Assembly (NCBI RefSeq): GCF_007827275.1
Contig: NZ_VISE01000001.1
Location: 1,302,001-1,366,000 of the forward strand
DNA length: 64,000 bases
Origin: Gillisia sp. Hel_I_86
Lineage (GTDB): Bacteria; Bacteroidota; Bacteroidia; Flavobacteriales; Flavobacteriaceae
Direction: 5' to 3'
Both the position numbers and the translations under genes were made by a program. This document shows positions 17,597-27,093 of the stretch, one piece after another (the first letter of the stretch is position 1; every line of letters begins with the position of its first letter). Below the pieces are notes generated by a model. It saw only the letters and a list, made by a program, of their open reading frames with translations, was not told the DNA's origin and searched no databases.

Positions 17597-17619
17597 GATT
17601 GTTTTTTTTAAATTTATTT

Positions 17620-19209
17620 TTAATGTGCTGGTTCAAAAACTTCTACTCCAAAGATCTCTCTATAATTAACGGGGTTTTCAAACTCCCCCCTTTCAGAAAT
17701 AAGTTTGATGTTTATGTTCCTGTTGCTTGCTGTAATTGCAAAATCATCCAGGATCTCCAAAACATCCAGATCCAAAGATTTGGTTTTGGTCACGTCAATA
17801 TCTAAAGAGGTGTTTTTTGGCAAGGAATTAAGCTCACGTTGAATTGCTCCTTTGTTTAGAAATGTAACCTCTTCTGCAAACACCATTTTCATTTTGCTTT
17901 TGCCATTGGAAACATCCTCAATATGTAGAAAATGTGAGTTCTTATAGCTATTTATCAAAATGGTGATAATCCCAACGGATAGTCCCAACAGGATGCCCAC
18001 TAAAAGATCTGTTGCCACTATTGCCACAACCGTAACAACAAAGGGAACAAACTGGGATTTGCCCAGTTTGAACATTTGAACGTATTGTTTGGGATTGGCC
18101 AATTTGTAACCAATTATCAATAATACCGCCGCCAATACTCCCAGTGGAATTAAATTGAGAAAACGCGGAATTAACAGGACACTAAAAAGCAGTAAAAATC
18201 CGTGAAGTATAGTAGAAAGTTTTGTTTTACCGCCGCTCATAACATTGGCGGTACTTCTTACAATTACTTGAGTAATTGGTAAACCCCCAACTAAACCAGA
18301 AAATGTGTTTCCTAAACCTTGCGCCATAAGCTCCCTATTTGTGGGTGTTACTCTCTTTTTGGGATCTAATTTATCTGTAGCCTCCACACTCAATAATGTT
18401 TCCAAACTGGCAACCACCGCAATGGTAATTGCTACCATATAAATTTTAGAATTCCCAAGTTGCGTGAAATCCGGGAAGGTAAATTGCCCAATAAAATCTG
18501 AAATGCCATCGGGTACAGGTACGATCACAAGATTGTTCCCCGTAATTTCCAAAATGGAAGCAGTATCCCTAAAGATTAGTTGATAAATAATCCCTGCAAT
18601 AACAGCAACCAAAGGTCCCGGTACCAGTTTGAAGAATTTACTCCTCTTTGCCAATACCTTATCCCAAAGCAACAAGATCATTAAGGAAATAGCTGTTATT
18701 AAAACAACCCCTACAGAAACATAATCTGTCATGTGAGCCAAGCTTAAAAAAGTGTCCTGTCCTGTAGTCTCAAAGAAGGAAAAAACACTCTCAGATTGAT
18801 CATCAAATCCCATTGCCAATGGTATTTGTTTCAAGAAAATAATGATCCCAATTGCAGAGAGCATTCCTTTTATCACCGAAGATGGAAAGAAATACCCTAT
18901 TACCCCAGCCTTTAACAATCCTAAAATAATCTGCATAATCCCGGCAAGAACCACGGCAACCAGAAACAGCTCGTAACTTCCAAGATCTGAAATTGCTGTG
19001 AGCACCACCACTGCCAAACCTGCTGCAGGGCCACTAACCCCAAGTGAAGAACCCGAGGCAGCCCCTACTATAATTCCTCCAATAATACCGGCAATGACTC
19101 CTGAAAACAAAGGTGCCCCACTGGCTAGGGCTATTCCCAAGCATAAGGGTAGGGCAACAAAAAACACTACTAAACTCGATGGTAAGTCGTTTTTTAAATT
19201 TTTAAACAT
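17620..19209 (-). CDS. SulP-family anion transporter (2)
   Basis: 529 residues. SulP core with LMAQGLGNTFSGLVGGLPITQVIVRS, the family signature, and multiple transmembrane segments. The C-terminal part (about 440-520) is a diverged STAS-like domain. It is 86 residues shorter than SulP 1 and lacks its hydrophilic insertion, so the two are distant paralogues. Likely bicarbonate or sulfate uptake across the inner membrane; the neighbouring carbonic anhydrase favours bicarbonate. Confidence 0.88.
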   Translation of the reverse strand: MFKNLKNDLPSSLVVFFVALPLCLGIALASGAPLFSGVIAGIIGGIIVGAASGSSLGVSGPAAGLAVVVLTAISDLGSYELFLVAVVLAGIMQIILGLLKAGVIGYFFPSSVIKGMLSAIGIIIFLKQIPLAMGFDDQSESVFSFFETTGQDTFLSLAHMTDYVSVGVVLITAISLMILLLWDKVLAKRSKFFKLVPGPLVAVIAGIIYQLIFRDTASILEITGNNLVIVPVPDGISDFIGQFTFPDFTQLGNSKIYMVAITIAVVASLETLLSVEATDKLDPKKRVTPTNRELMAQGLGNTFSGLVGGLPITQVIVRSTANVMSGGKTKLSTILHGFLLLFSVLLIPRFLNLIPLGVLAAVLLIIGYKLANPKQYVQMFKLGKSQFVPFVVTVVAIVATDLLVGILLGLSVGIITILINSYKNSHFLHIEDVSNGKSKMKMVFAEEVTFLNKGAIQRELNSLPKNTSLDIDVTKTKSLDLDVLEILDDFAITASNRNINIKLISERGEFENPVNYREIFGVEVFEPAH

Positions 19210-19488
19210 CTAAATACTATGTGTAACAAGAATTGTAATGGTATATCCTCCAAGTCATAGCGCGTTGATGCTGCTACTCTCCCAAAGAGATGCAATTACA
19301 TAAAGGAAGATGGGAACCTTATTTTGGTCCCGCTCCTTGTTAATTCTTTTATTTATAATTAATTGAGAATGGACGGTACTTTTGTAATATAAATAGGCCA
19401 AGAAACACATTGCCAATACTTAAATATTAGAAGATGGTATGTAGTAAACTTTAGCTTAAATTAAAAGTAACGCGGAGATCGAAAAGGC
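19210..19488. other. Gap between small protein 2 and SulP 2
   Basis: 279 bases with no frame worth calling. On the minus strand it would be a long leader for SulP 2. It contains an imperfect hairpin (GGGAACC/GGTCCC near 19311-19330). No recognised riboswitch. Confidence 0.4.
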
Positions 19489-19776
19489 TTAGGCCAATTC
19501 TGGCGGTGGGGATATTACTTCCGGATAGAGGGATTGTAGATCATGCCTCTCTTTATCCATAATCAAAGATTTTTTTGGTAATAGTTCGATATTCAAATGA
19601 TTCGCTCTTGTCTCGTTGAATACAAATTCTATTGAAATATTGTTCTTGGCTTGTTCTTCTTCTGTATTGGAAAAAACAAAGGAGATATCGGTATTGTTAT
19701 CTATAAGGACCGCAATAGTAGGTACCGTGAGGAAACTCACGAAAATGAACACTAATATTTTAGCTGTCTTCAACAT
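19489..19776 (-). CDS. Small secreted or membrane-anchored protein, PPP tail (2)
   Basis: 95 residues, ATG start. A hydrophobic segment (about 6-24, ending TVPTIAVLID) is followed by an acidic TEEEQ patch and the C-terminus VISPPPELA. It matches the 16278-16565 protein in length, layout, position upstream of a SulP gene, and PPP tail. No cysteines, unlike its partner. A -7 box sits directly before the ATG. Function unknown; a partner or regulator of the transporter is possible but unproven. Confidence 0.55.
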   Translation of the reverse strand: MLKTAKILVFIFVSFLTVPTIAVLIDNNTDISFVFSNTEEEQAKNNISIEFVFNETRANHLNIELLPKKSLIMDKERHDLQSLYPEVISPPPELA

Positions 19777-19781
19777 TTCGG

Positions 19782-19789
19782 CAAAAATA
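19782..19789 (-). promoter_or_regulatory. -7 box of the second small protein-SulP-CA cassette
   Basis: TATTTTTG on the minus strand, an exact TAnnTTTG only 5 bases before the ATG, implying a leaderless or nearly leaderless message. The -33 region is weak. Confidence 0.35.
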
Positions 19790-19853
19790 GCAATATTTAT
19801 TAGTTAGCTGAAAATATTGGTGCAATTTAACCTATCCTTAGCATTTGACCAAT

Positions 19854-20603
19854 CTATCTAAGAAATTTGAGTGAAGACTTGTCTGTCCATCCTGTGGAAC
19901 CATTGGCCAGTTCTAATTGAATCCAATCCTGAAAGGTGTTAAGAATTTGCACTTTTGTGCCTTCATGAAGGAGAAATAGCTCGTTCCCCCTTAAATTAGG
20001 CTCACTACGCACCGGTACTTCTTCAGCAAAAACGATGGCAAACTCATTGTTTAGAGTAACGTTTTTTAAATGAAACGCGAAAATCAAAGAGATAAAGGAA
20101 ATTATTACAGCGGTAATTGCAACGGTAAAAAATAGGCGTTTCCATTTACTGGCCACACTAAAATAGTAGAGTAAAAATAGTACTGCAAAAATTGCAGCTC
20201 CCAGTATCGCGATCCACGCCCATCCATTAAAACTGAAAATACTGATCGTACTGGTGATAAAATTGGATAGTCCCGATTTTGGCACTTCCTTAATATCGTC
20301 TATTACCATATTATTGGCAAATTCCAGATTGTTTTGGATCGTTTTGTCTGCAGGATCTAGCAATAAGGCTTTTTCATAATTATAAACACTTTCAGCTATA
20401 TGATTGAGCTTATAATGAGCATTCCCTAAATTGAAATACAACTCTGCCGATTCTTCCCCGTTTTCCAGCACTTCGGTATATAAGCTTATTGCTTCGGGAT
20501 AATTCCCTGTATTATAGGCATTGTTGGCTTTTTGGAACAATGCATTGTTCTGCGCCACCATTGGAGCACAAATTAATAGTAAAAGGAACAGTATTCTTTT
20601 CAT
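19854..20603 (-). CDS. batE: BatE-like TPR/SH3 protein
   Basis: 249 residues. A signal peptide (1-17) is followed by TPR repeats (about 20-90, SAELYFNLGNAHYKLNH), two transmembrane helices (about 125-175) and a C-terminal SH3b-like domain (about 190-249, EVPVRSEPNLRGNELFLLHEGTKV). This is the BatE layout of the Bacteroidota aerotolerance operon. It is the last gene, 2 bases after batD, and probably sits at the periplasmic face of the inner membrane. Confidence 0.85.
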   Translation of the reverse strand: MKRILFLLLLICAPMVAQNNALFQKANNAYNTGNYPEAISLYTEVLENGEESAELYFNLGNAHYKLNHIAESVYNYEKALLLDPADKTIQNNLEFANNMVIDDIKEVPKSGLSNFITSTISIFSFNGWAWIAILGAAIFAVLFLLYYFSVASKWKRLFFTVAITAVIISFISLIFAFHLKNVTLNNEFAIVFAEEVPVRSEPNLRGNELFLLHEGTKVQILNTFQDWIQLELANGSTGWTDKSSLKFLR

Positions 20604-20605
20604 GC

Positions 20606-22366
20606 TTATAACTGTTTATCTAATGCTGAAATGGTAGCTGCGGCTTTTTCATAATCCTGATTCATGGCAACACTGGACGAAGGAGCATACCTGGCAAACT
20701 CACAACTTTCTATAAGGGAAATAAATTCTTTGGTCGTTGTTGGATCCACTTTCCTGTCTTGCAACAGCGCATCTATTTTATCTTTGCTCATTTCGTTGGT
20801 CTGGATATGCAACTTGGCTTTGAGATAATTGTGCAATGCGCGCTCCAGAGCTATATAAAATGCCTTTTGATCTCCCAAGTTGTTCTTAGCCTCAGAAAGG
20901 TATTTCTTTGCAAGGCGATTCGCTTTTTTAATCTTTTTGCCCTGTACATCATCTGCCATTTCCCGTCTCTTTTTCCCAAGAAGAATTCCCAAGAATACAA
21001 TTGCAATGGGAAGCGACAAAAATGTCCAAAATATTGCTGAACCCAAAAATGGCCCGGAATTTATAGGCTTTAGATCAGTGTTTAACTTGATATATTCAAA
21101 CTGCTTTCCGGTGGCTTCAACAGGCAGTTTATTTACCCCATTATTCCCAGCCGAAAATGAGGAAGTTGCAGGGGCACCCGAAACTTCCAACAAAATTTCT
21201 TCAGCATTAATGGTCTTATAACTTTTACTGCTTAAATCGAAATAGGAAAAGGATAAAGCAGGAATTGGAAAATTCCCTTTTTGATTGGGCACAACGGTAT
21301 ACGTATCTGCAATACTTCCTTGTGTGCCGTTGAGATCTGTTCTAACATTTTCAATACGTTCCGGCTCGTATAATTCTATAGAACTTGGAACCTCCAACTT
21401 CGGAAGATCAAAAAGTTTTAAATTTCCTTTCCCGGAAACTTGAACTTTTAGCGTTAAAGATTCGGTTGCAGCTAACTGGGTCTTACTTGCGTTCACCTTA
21501 AAATCAAAGTTCCCAACAGCCCCAGTGAAGTTGGCGGGCTTATTGGCAAGTGGCAATGGCTTCACATTGATGGTCCTTTTTCCCGCAGTAACCGTCTTAT
21601 CTACCGTTTTATAAAGTCTGCCACCAAAAATATCCCGTCGCTCACTAGGCACGTCCACAGATACTGTTAAAGCCAAAGGTTGAATTTCAAGCTCCCCGGT
21701 TTTTTGTGGATATAAAATGGTCTTTCTAAGAACTACAAACCTATATGGTTCTCCTTCATATGTACCTGATTCAATTTTTAACTGCCTAATATCTATATTC
21801 TGGCTCCAAAAATCGCTGTAAACGGGGCTATCCATTTCCCTCCAATTGCTTACACTCACCAAGGGGCTCACATATAATTTATAGACCACCGTGATGGCTT
21901 CATTTAAAAACGGATTGGAATCGGAAATCTCTGCAACAAGATGAAGGTTTTCTGAAGCAACAAAATCTGAATTATCACCGTCTTTGGGCGTTGCCACTGC
22001 GCCGGTAACTTCTACTTGGATTGGCGTTGTTTTATAGACCTCATCGTCTATGGTTATCTCTGCTTGCGCTATTGTAAATTTTCCTCGCGATGTTGGTGCC
22101 AGAAAGTAACTGTATGTTTTAGAGTAGGTGCGTTTCCCATTGATCCAACTATTGCTAACTGCCTGATTTGGCCCGCCAACCACAGTAAATCCATTGAATG
22201 AAGGTGGCATAAAATTATCTCCATCCTTGTTCATCTCAAAATCTACTCTTAGGCGTTCGTTAACTCCCAACTTATTCTTGCTCGCTTTGGCTTCAAACTT
22301 TACCTGAGCAACAGAAATTGTAGATATCGCCAGAAAAAACGACAGTATGATTATTCTTAATTTCAT
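20606..22366 (-). CDS. batD: BatD protein
   Basis: 586 residues from ATG 22366; a GTG four codons upstream is less likely because MKLRIIILSFFLAISTISVAQ is a clean signal peptide. Long periplasmic beta-rich region with the BatD pattern (MNKDGDNFMPPSFNGFTVVGGP near the start), one transmembrane helix at about 440-460, then a cytoplasmic helical tail. BatD proteins are thought to act in a membrane complex with BatA/BatB VWA proteins. Fits between batC (35-base gap) and batE. Confidence 0.88.
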   Translation of the reverse strand: MKLRIIILSFFLAISTISVAQVKFEAKASKNKLGVNERLRVDFEMNKDGDNFMPPSFNGFTVVGGPNQAVSNSWINGKRTYSKTYSYFLAPTSRGKFTIAQAEITIDDEVYKTTPIQVEVTGAVATPKDGDNSDFVASENLHLVAEISDSNPFLNEAITVVYKLYVSPLVSVSNWREMDSPVYSDFWSQNIDIRQLKIESGTYEGEPYRFVVLRKTILYPQKTGELEIQPLALTVSVDVPSERRDIFGGRLYKTVDKTVTAGKRTINVKPLPLANKPANFTGAVGNFDFKVNASKTQLAATESLTLKVQVSGKGNLKLFDLPKLEVPSSIELYEPERIENVRTDLNGTQGSIADTYTVVPNQKGNFPIPALSFSYFDLSSKSYKTINAEEILLEVSGAPATSSFSAGNNGVNKLPVEATGKQFEYIKLNTDLKPINSGPFLGSAIFWTFLSLPIAIVFLGILLGKKRREMADDVQGKKIKKANRLAKKYLSEAKNNLGDQKAFYIALERALHNYLKAKLHIQTNEMSKDKIDALLQDRKVDPTTTKEFISLIESCEFARYAPSSSVAMNQDYEKAAATISALDKQL

Positions 22367-22401
22367 TCGTAATTGCACTTTTTTATTGAAATCCTTATTT
22401 C

Positions 22402-23301
22402 TTACCAGTCTTTGGCAGTCCTTGTTTTTGCCCCTTTTGCCTTTTCAGCATTTATTTTATCCTGAACCTTTTTCTCTTCGTTGTTCATGGCTTCCAATAA
22501 ATTTTTTATTTGCTGAGGGGAAAGCTGTCCTGACTGCGGCTGTTGTGGCTGCTCTTTTTCTTGATCTCCTTTTTCATCTTTTTGTTCTTTCTGATCTTTA
22601 GGCTCTCCTTTATCATCTGGCTTTTCAGGTTCTTTTTTAGGCTCCTTTTCCTTATCGCCACCTTCATTCTCCTTATTATCCCCTTGATCTTTTTTATCCT
22701 TTTCCCCTTGCTCGTCTTCCTTTTTCTCTTTATTCTGATCTTCTTTTTCCTGCTCTTTATCTTTTTGATCGTCCTTTTTGTCGTCCTGATCTTTGTTTTC
22801 TTGCTGCTGCTTTTCCAACATTTTCTTCGCTAAGGCCAAATTGTACCTGGTTTGCTCATCTGTTGGGTTATTTCTCAACGCATTTTTATAAGCGGCTATT
22901 GCTTCTGCATATTTTTTTTGGTCCATATAGGAATTCCCCATATTATGAAAAACATCATGCTTGGCATCCTTTGTTTCTGCCACTTTTGCAGCCTCTTTGT
23001 ATCTGGAAGTGGCTTGTGCAGGCTTTTCTTTTCCGTAGTACATATTCGCCATGTTATATCTGGCCTTAGTACTGGATTCGTTTTTAGAAACCGCCTTTCT
23101 ATAGGAAGCTTCTGCGGAAGAAAAATCGTTTTCCCCCAATTCTTCTTCAGCAGTTTTTAAGATCTTATTGGTTTCCCGATTCAATTTCTTATCGTTCTCT
23201 TGAAGCGTTTGTGCTTGTAAGCTTGAAACAAACAAGAAAAAGCCCACCAAAATTAAGTTGATGCGCGATGGAATTAAATGATTTCTCAAAAAGTTCTTCA
23301 T
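22402..23301 (-). CDS. batC: BatC-like TPR protein
   Basis: 299 residues from ATG 23301, two bases past the batB stop; an in-frame ATG at 23319 inside batB is a less likely start. A signal or anchor (about 1-31) leads to three TPR-like repeats (about 60-160, ARYNMANMYYGKEK and DEQTRYNLALAKKML). Then comes a striking low-complexity zone of about 85 residues made almost only of K, E, D and Q. The C-terminus is LSPQQIKNLLEAMNNEEKK, usual for BatC. Confidence 0.87.
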   Translation of the reverse strand: MKNFLRNHLIPSRINLILVGFFLFVSSLQAQTLQENDKKLNRETNKILKTAEEELGENDFSSAEASYRKAVSKNESSTKARYNMANMYYGKEKPAQATSRYKEAAKVAETKDAKHDVFHNMGNSYMDQKKYAEAIAAYKNALRNNPTDEQTRYNLALAKKMLEKQQQENKDQDDKKDDQKDKEQEKEDQNKEKKEDEQGEKDKKDQGDNKENEGGDKEKEPKKEPEKPDDKGEPKDQKEQKDEKGDQEKEQPQQPQSGQLSPQQIKNLLEAMNNEEKKVQDKINAEKAKGAKTRTAKDW

Positions 23302-23302
23302 C

Positions 23303-24343
23303 TTATTTTTTATGTTCATTAAACAGGTTCAATCTCTTGATCCATTTGGTTTTTCTTTCCAATAAAAAGACATCTAAGAGCAGCAACAATATTGCCAATC
23401 CCAAAAACCACTGAAATTGTGACTGATAATCTGCAAATTGCTTGGCTTCAAACTCGGTTTTATCCAGTTTTTGAAGGCTTTCTGTCACTTTTTCCAGAAC
23501 TTCATTGGTAACATTCCCTTGAATATATTCTCCATTGGCATCATCTGCAATTTCTTTCAAAGTAGCCTCATTCAGTTTAGTGATCACCGTTTCACCATTC
23601 TGGTCTTTTTTATACGTCTGTACCACCCCATTTCTTTTGATTGGGATTGGCCCGCCTTTTAAAGAACCTACACCTATTGTAAAGATACGGATCCCTTTAT
23701 CGGCTGCTTCTTTTGCCACATTTCCAATATCGCCTTCGTGGTCTTCCCCATCGCTAATAATAAAAAGCACCTTGCTGGTCTGGTCTTCTTCGTTGAAATA
23801 AGTAGAAGAAAGTTCGATTGCCTCTTTAATGGCGGTTCCTTGTGACGAAACCATATCGGTGTTCATGGCCTGTAAGAACATCTTGGCCGAAGCATAATCG
23901 GTGGTAATTGGCAGTTGCGGGAAAGCACTTCCAGCGTAGGCAATAATTCCAATTCGGTCACTTGCCAGATTATTTATGATCTGGGTTACCAATTGTTTGG
24001 ACTTTTCCAATCTATTAGGGGCAACATCTTCTGCCTCCATACTTTTGGAAACATCTATCGCAAAAACAATATCTACCCCTTCCCTGGTCACCGTTTCCAT
24101 CTTGGTTCCTATTTTAGGATTTACCAAGGCAAGAATTAAAAACACAAAAGCCAATAACAACAAACTGAATTTTAACCAGGGTTTAAAAACAGATTTATCT
24201 GGTGTGAGTTGCTCCAGCATTTCCGGAGAAGCAAATTGTTTTTGCTTGGATTTTCTCCAAAACAATAAACCTACAAAAAGAACTATTAAAGCCGGGATAA
24301 TCAGCAATAACCAGAAAAATTTTTCTTCTTCTAAAATATACAT
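23303..24343 (-). CDS. batB: BatB VWA protein
   Basis: 346 residues. Two N-terminal transmembrane helices (about 8-28 and 57-75), a VWA domain with MIDAS D97-x-S99-x-S101 (DVSKS), and a C-terminal helix (about 312-330). VWA proteins of this operon bind divalent metal and likely assemble in the inner membrane with the other Bat proteins. It lies 42 bases after batA and 1 base before batC. Confidence 0.9.
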   Translation of the reverse strand: MYILEEEKFFWLLLIIPALIVLFVGLLFWRKSKQKQFASPEMLEQLTPDKSVFKPWLKFSLLLLAFVFLILALVNPKIGTKMETVTREGVDIVFAIDVSKSMEAEDVAPNRLEKSKQLVTQIINNLASDRIGIIAYAGSAFPQLPITTDYASAKMFLQAMNTDMVSSQGTAIKEAIELSSTYFNEEDQTSKVLFIISDGEDHEGDIGNVAKEAADKGIRIFTIGVGSLKGGPIPIKRNGVVQTYKKDQNGETVITKLNEATLKEIADDANGEYIQGNVTNEVLEKVTESLQKLDKTEFEAKQFADYQSQFQWFLGLAILLLLLDVFLLERKTKWIKRLNLFNEHKK

Positions 24344-24385
24344 CTGTGTTCTTTTATAAATGTGAGAATTCGCTCGTGCGTTTCC

Positions 24386-25390
24386 CTAAATAAAACTTCT
24401 AAAAATCGTGAACCTCAAAAATAATTCCAGCAGCAATAAAAATCCGGCGATTAATACCAGCATTCTAAAATTCTCCTGATAATTATAATATTTAAATTCT
24501 TCTACTTCGGTTTTTTCCAGACTATCTATTTCTTCATAGATATCTTCCAACTTCTTATTATTGGTGGCCCTAAAATATTTCCCTCCGGTGGTCCTGGCAA
24601 TTTCCTTTAGCAAATCTTCATCTATTTCTACTTTCTGGTTTCCATATCGAAAATTCCCATTTGGTAAAATCCCTATTGGGGAAAGTGCCATCCCGTTGCT
24701 CCCAACTCCAATAGTATATACTTTAATACCATATTCAACTGCCAATTCACTTGCGATCTTAGGGTCTATAAAGCCAGCGTTGTTTACCCCATCTGTTAAT
24801 AAAATAATAACTTTGCTCAAAGCCTTACTATCCTTAATTCGGTTAACAGATGTTGCCAAACCCATTCCAATAGCGGTTCCATTCACCAAAACCGGACTGT
24901 AATCTATATCTTTAAGAGAACTCAACACAACCGCTTTATCACTGGTGATAGGGGTTTTAGTGAAGCTTTCTCCCGCATATTGCACCAGTCCAATTCTGTC
25001 CGTAGGTCTACCCTTGATAAATTCACTTGCCACTTCCTTTAAGGCCTCAAGCCTATTGGGTTTTAGATCGCGAGCTAGCATACTTGCGGAAACATCTATG
25101 GCAAGCACAATATCTATTCCTTCTGTAGAAGTGGTTTTTGTTGAAATATCTGTGGTTCTAGGTCTTGCCATTGCCACAATAAGCAAGGCCAAAGCAACTA
25201 AGCGCAATAGGAATAACCCATGTTTTAAATAAGGCAGTACGCTGTGATTCTTTTTAAAACCTTGGGTGCTGGACATCTTCAAAGATGCTTGCTGTTTGTC
25301 CCGTTTCCAAAAATACCAAACCGCTGCAATCGGCAGTAAAACCAAAAGCCAAAAAAATTGAGGGCTTTCAAATGTGAAATTGTCAAACAT
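24386..25390 (-). CDS. batA: BatA VWA protein
   Basis: 334 residues, same plan as BatB: helices at about 12-28 and 56-74, MIDAS D99-x-S101-x-S103 (DVSAS), and a C-terminal helix. Its ATG overlaps the stop of the preceding BatD-like gene by one base. BatA and BatB are paralogues kept in tandem. Membrane-bound with the VWA domain outside or inside the cell undetermined from sequence alone. Confidence 0.9.
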   Translation of the reverse strand: MFDNFTFESPQFFWLLVLLPIAAVWYFWKRDKQQASLKMSSTQGFKKNHSVLPYLKHGLFLLRLVALALLIVAMARPRTTDISTKTTSTEGIDIVLAIDVSASMLARDLKPNRLEALKEVASEFIKGRPTDRIGLVQYAGESFTKTPITSDKAVVLSSLKDIDYSPVLVNGTAIGMGLATSVNRIKDSKALSKVIILLTDGVNNAGFIDPKIASELAVEYGIKVYTIGVGSNGMALSPIGILPNGNFRYGNQKVEIDEDLLKEIARTTGGKYFRATNNKKLEDIYEEIDSLEKTEVEEFKYYNYQENFRMLVLIAGFLLLLELFLRFTIFRSFI

Positions 25391-27084
25391 TAATTAATGG
25401 GTTTTTCAAATTCAACGGAATTGATTATTCTATTTGCGATCTCATCGGCATATTCATCTTGCTCATTATAGAGCACTGTTATTTGCTGAAAACCACCATT
25501 TACGGCAAAATTCAGGATCATATATTTCTTGTTGATGCTCCTATCCTTTTTCGGGATTTCCATTTCTAGGGTGCCGAAAACTTTAACGCCTTTCACCCCT
25601 TCCAAGGTGCTATATTCTTCATCTTTTGTAATGATGTTTTTAGCACCCTTCTTTTCCAAATTGGCATAAACACCATCTACAGCAGTATCCAATTCAAATT
25701 TCACACCCTGCTGAAACCTTACCGTACTTAAAACCACATACAGCTCTTCATCTAGATCACCGTCGATAAAAGTTTCATTGCCCACCAACATTTCCTTGGC
25801 TTCATTTGGCATATCCAGCTCCCCGCGTTTTAGAACCCGCGGCGTAATAATGCTAACCGATGGATCTCCATATTCGCTTTGTATCCATTCGCCATCCAAC
25901 AATTCCTTTGTGGGATTCCCGCCAAATAGGTCTACCAAATAGTCGTAACCTTTAGTATTTACAAGTACGGTTCCTATAATGAAAATCAGAATTAATCCAA
26001 CCAGCGAAGCCGTGATGATCTTTTTCTTTTTTTTCTTTTTTAATTGAAGTTGCCTGTATTCCTCATCTTTTAACAATTCTTCTTCTGTCGGCTCGGGAAT
26101 TGCAGCTTTGGTATCTATAATTACGTGTTCAATTTTAGACCTATCAGATTTTGCGGTAATAATATCTGGCTTGGTATTGGCGAATTTCGCGAGATCGGCA
26201 CGTTGTAAAATCACTTGAAGATCTGTGATAGTTTGCTCACTTAGCTTAAGCTCTCCTGTTTCTTTTTTGAGTTCCAAGAAATGAATAAGCTCTGAGGTGG
26301 TACTTTCCATGGCCCTTAAATGCACCTCATCTTCTATATATCTTCTAACCGCTTCGGTTAATTTTGAATAGTATTCCTTGGTTTGCCTTTTTTCCAATAA
26401 ATGGGATTTATCGAGTTGCTCCAACTCGAACAAAGCCCGCTCATAAGGAGGCAATTGTTTGATGGCGGCATCCCTTTTCTTTTTTCTTCGGATAAAATAA
26501 AAAACAATCCCAGCAACTATAAGGAAACCTAAAACCCACCACACCCAATTCGGAATTTCGAAACCAGAAGGCACTTCCATAGCTGGTTTTATGGGAAACA
26601 TTTTTTGTTTGGTGGTATCTACCACCACATCGGCAACTTCCACCCGAAAAGAATCTGTTAAAAATGCACGCTCATTTATTAAAACCCGCTGCTGCGGAAT
26701 GGTATAACTCCCCGAATCAAACTGGGTTAAATAATACTCTTTTAATAATCTAAACCTATTTTCTATCCTGGAAGTATCGGTAGATAGAGATTCCACCACT
26801 TCCAAAGGATTAAAGGTTGCACCTTCCGGAAAGACTACCAACACTGTAGAATCGGCCTCAACAGAGATTTTATATTTTATTTGTTCTCCAATTTTTATTG
26901 AAGCAGAATCTATTTCCGCAGAAATTTTTGGGGTTTGAGCAAAACTATTTAGGGATGTAAACAATAACAGTGCGAAAAGTGCCATTTTTCCTATGCCTTT
27001 CACGTAACTAGATAAATTAAAAATATAAGCAAGTTGCATTGTTTGCAAACCCAAATTTCTAAATGTTGAAAATTTTTGTGTCAT
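25390..27084 (-). CDS. BatD-like membrane protein with extra C-terminal domain
   Basis: 564 residues, ATG 27084. The signal peptide probably lies at 34-50 (MALFALLLFTSLNSFAQ), so the true start may be later. A BatD-type beta domain (about 50-160) is followed by a transmembrane helix (about 180-198), a helical DUF4381-like cytoplasmic region with a KKKKKKK patch, and a second helix (about 355-375). The last 190 residues look like a PsbP/DcrB-type fold (NFAVNGGFQQITVLYNEQ, ending in a NSVEF strand); this is my inference. It sits between DUF58 and batA. Confidence 0.75.
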   Translation of the reverse strand: MTQKFSTFRNLGLQTMQLAYIFNLSSYVKGIGKMALFALLLFTSLNSFAQTPKISAEIDSASIKIGEQIKYKISVEADSTVLVVFPEGATFNPLEVVESLSTDTSRIENRFRLLKEYYLTQFDSGSYTIPQQRVLINERAFLTDSFRVEVADVVVDTTKQKMFPIKPAMEVPSGFEIPNWVWWVLGFLIVAGIVFYFIRRKKKRDAAIKQLPPYERALFELEQLDKSHLLEKRQTKEYYSKLTEAVRRYIEDEVHLRAMESTTSELIHFLELKKETGELKLSEQTITDLQVILQRADLAKFANTKPDIITAKSDRSKIEHVIIDTKAAIPEPTEEELLKDEEYRQLQLKKKKKKKIITASLVGLILIFIIGTVLVNTKGYDYLVDLFGGNPTKELLDGEWIQSEYGDPSVSIITPRVLKRGELDMPNEAKEMLVGNETFIDGDLDEELYVVLSTVRFQQGVKFELDTAVDGVYANLEKKGAKNIITKDEEYSTLEGVKGVKVFGTLEMEIPKKDRSINKKYMILNFAVNGGFQQITVLYNEQDEYADEIANRIINSVEFEKPIN

Positions 27085-27093
27085 TATAAATCC

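Noticed and set aside
22543-22833. 96-residue Phe/Leu/Ile-rich plus-strand frame
   Set aside because: It is the complement of the K/E/D/Q-rich stretch of batC and not a membrane protein gene.
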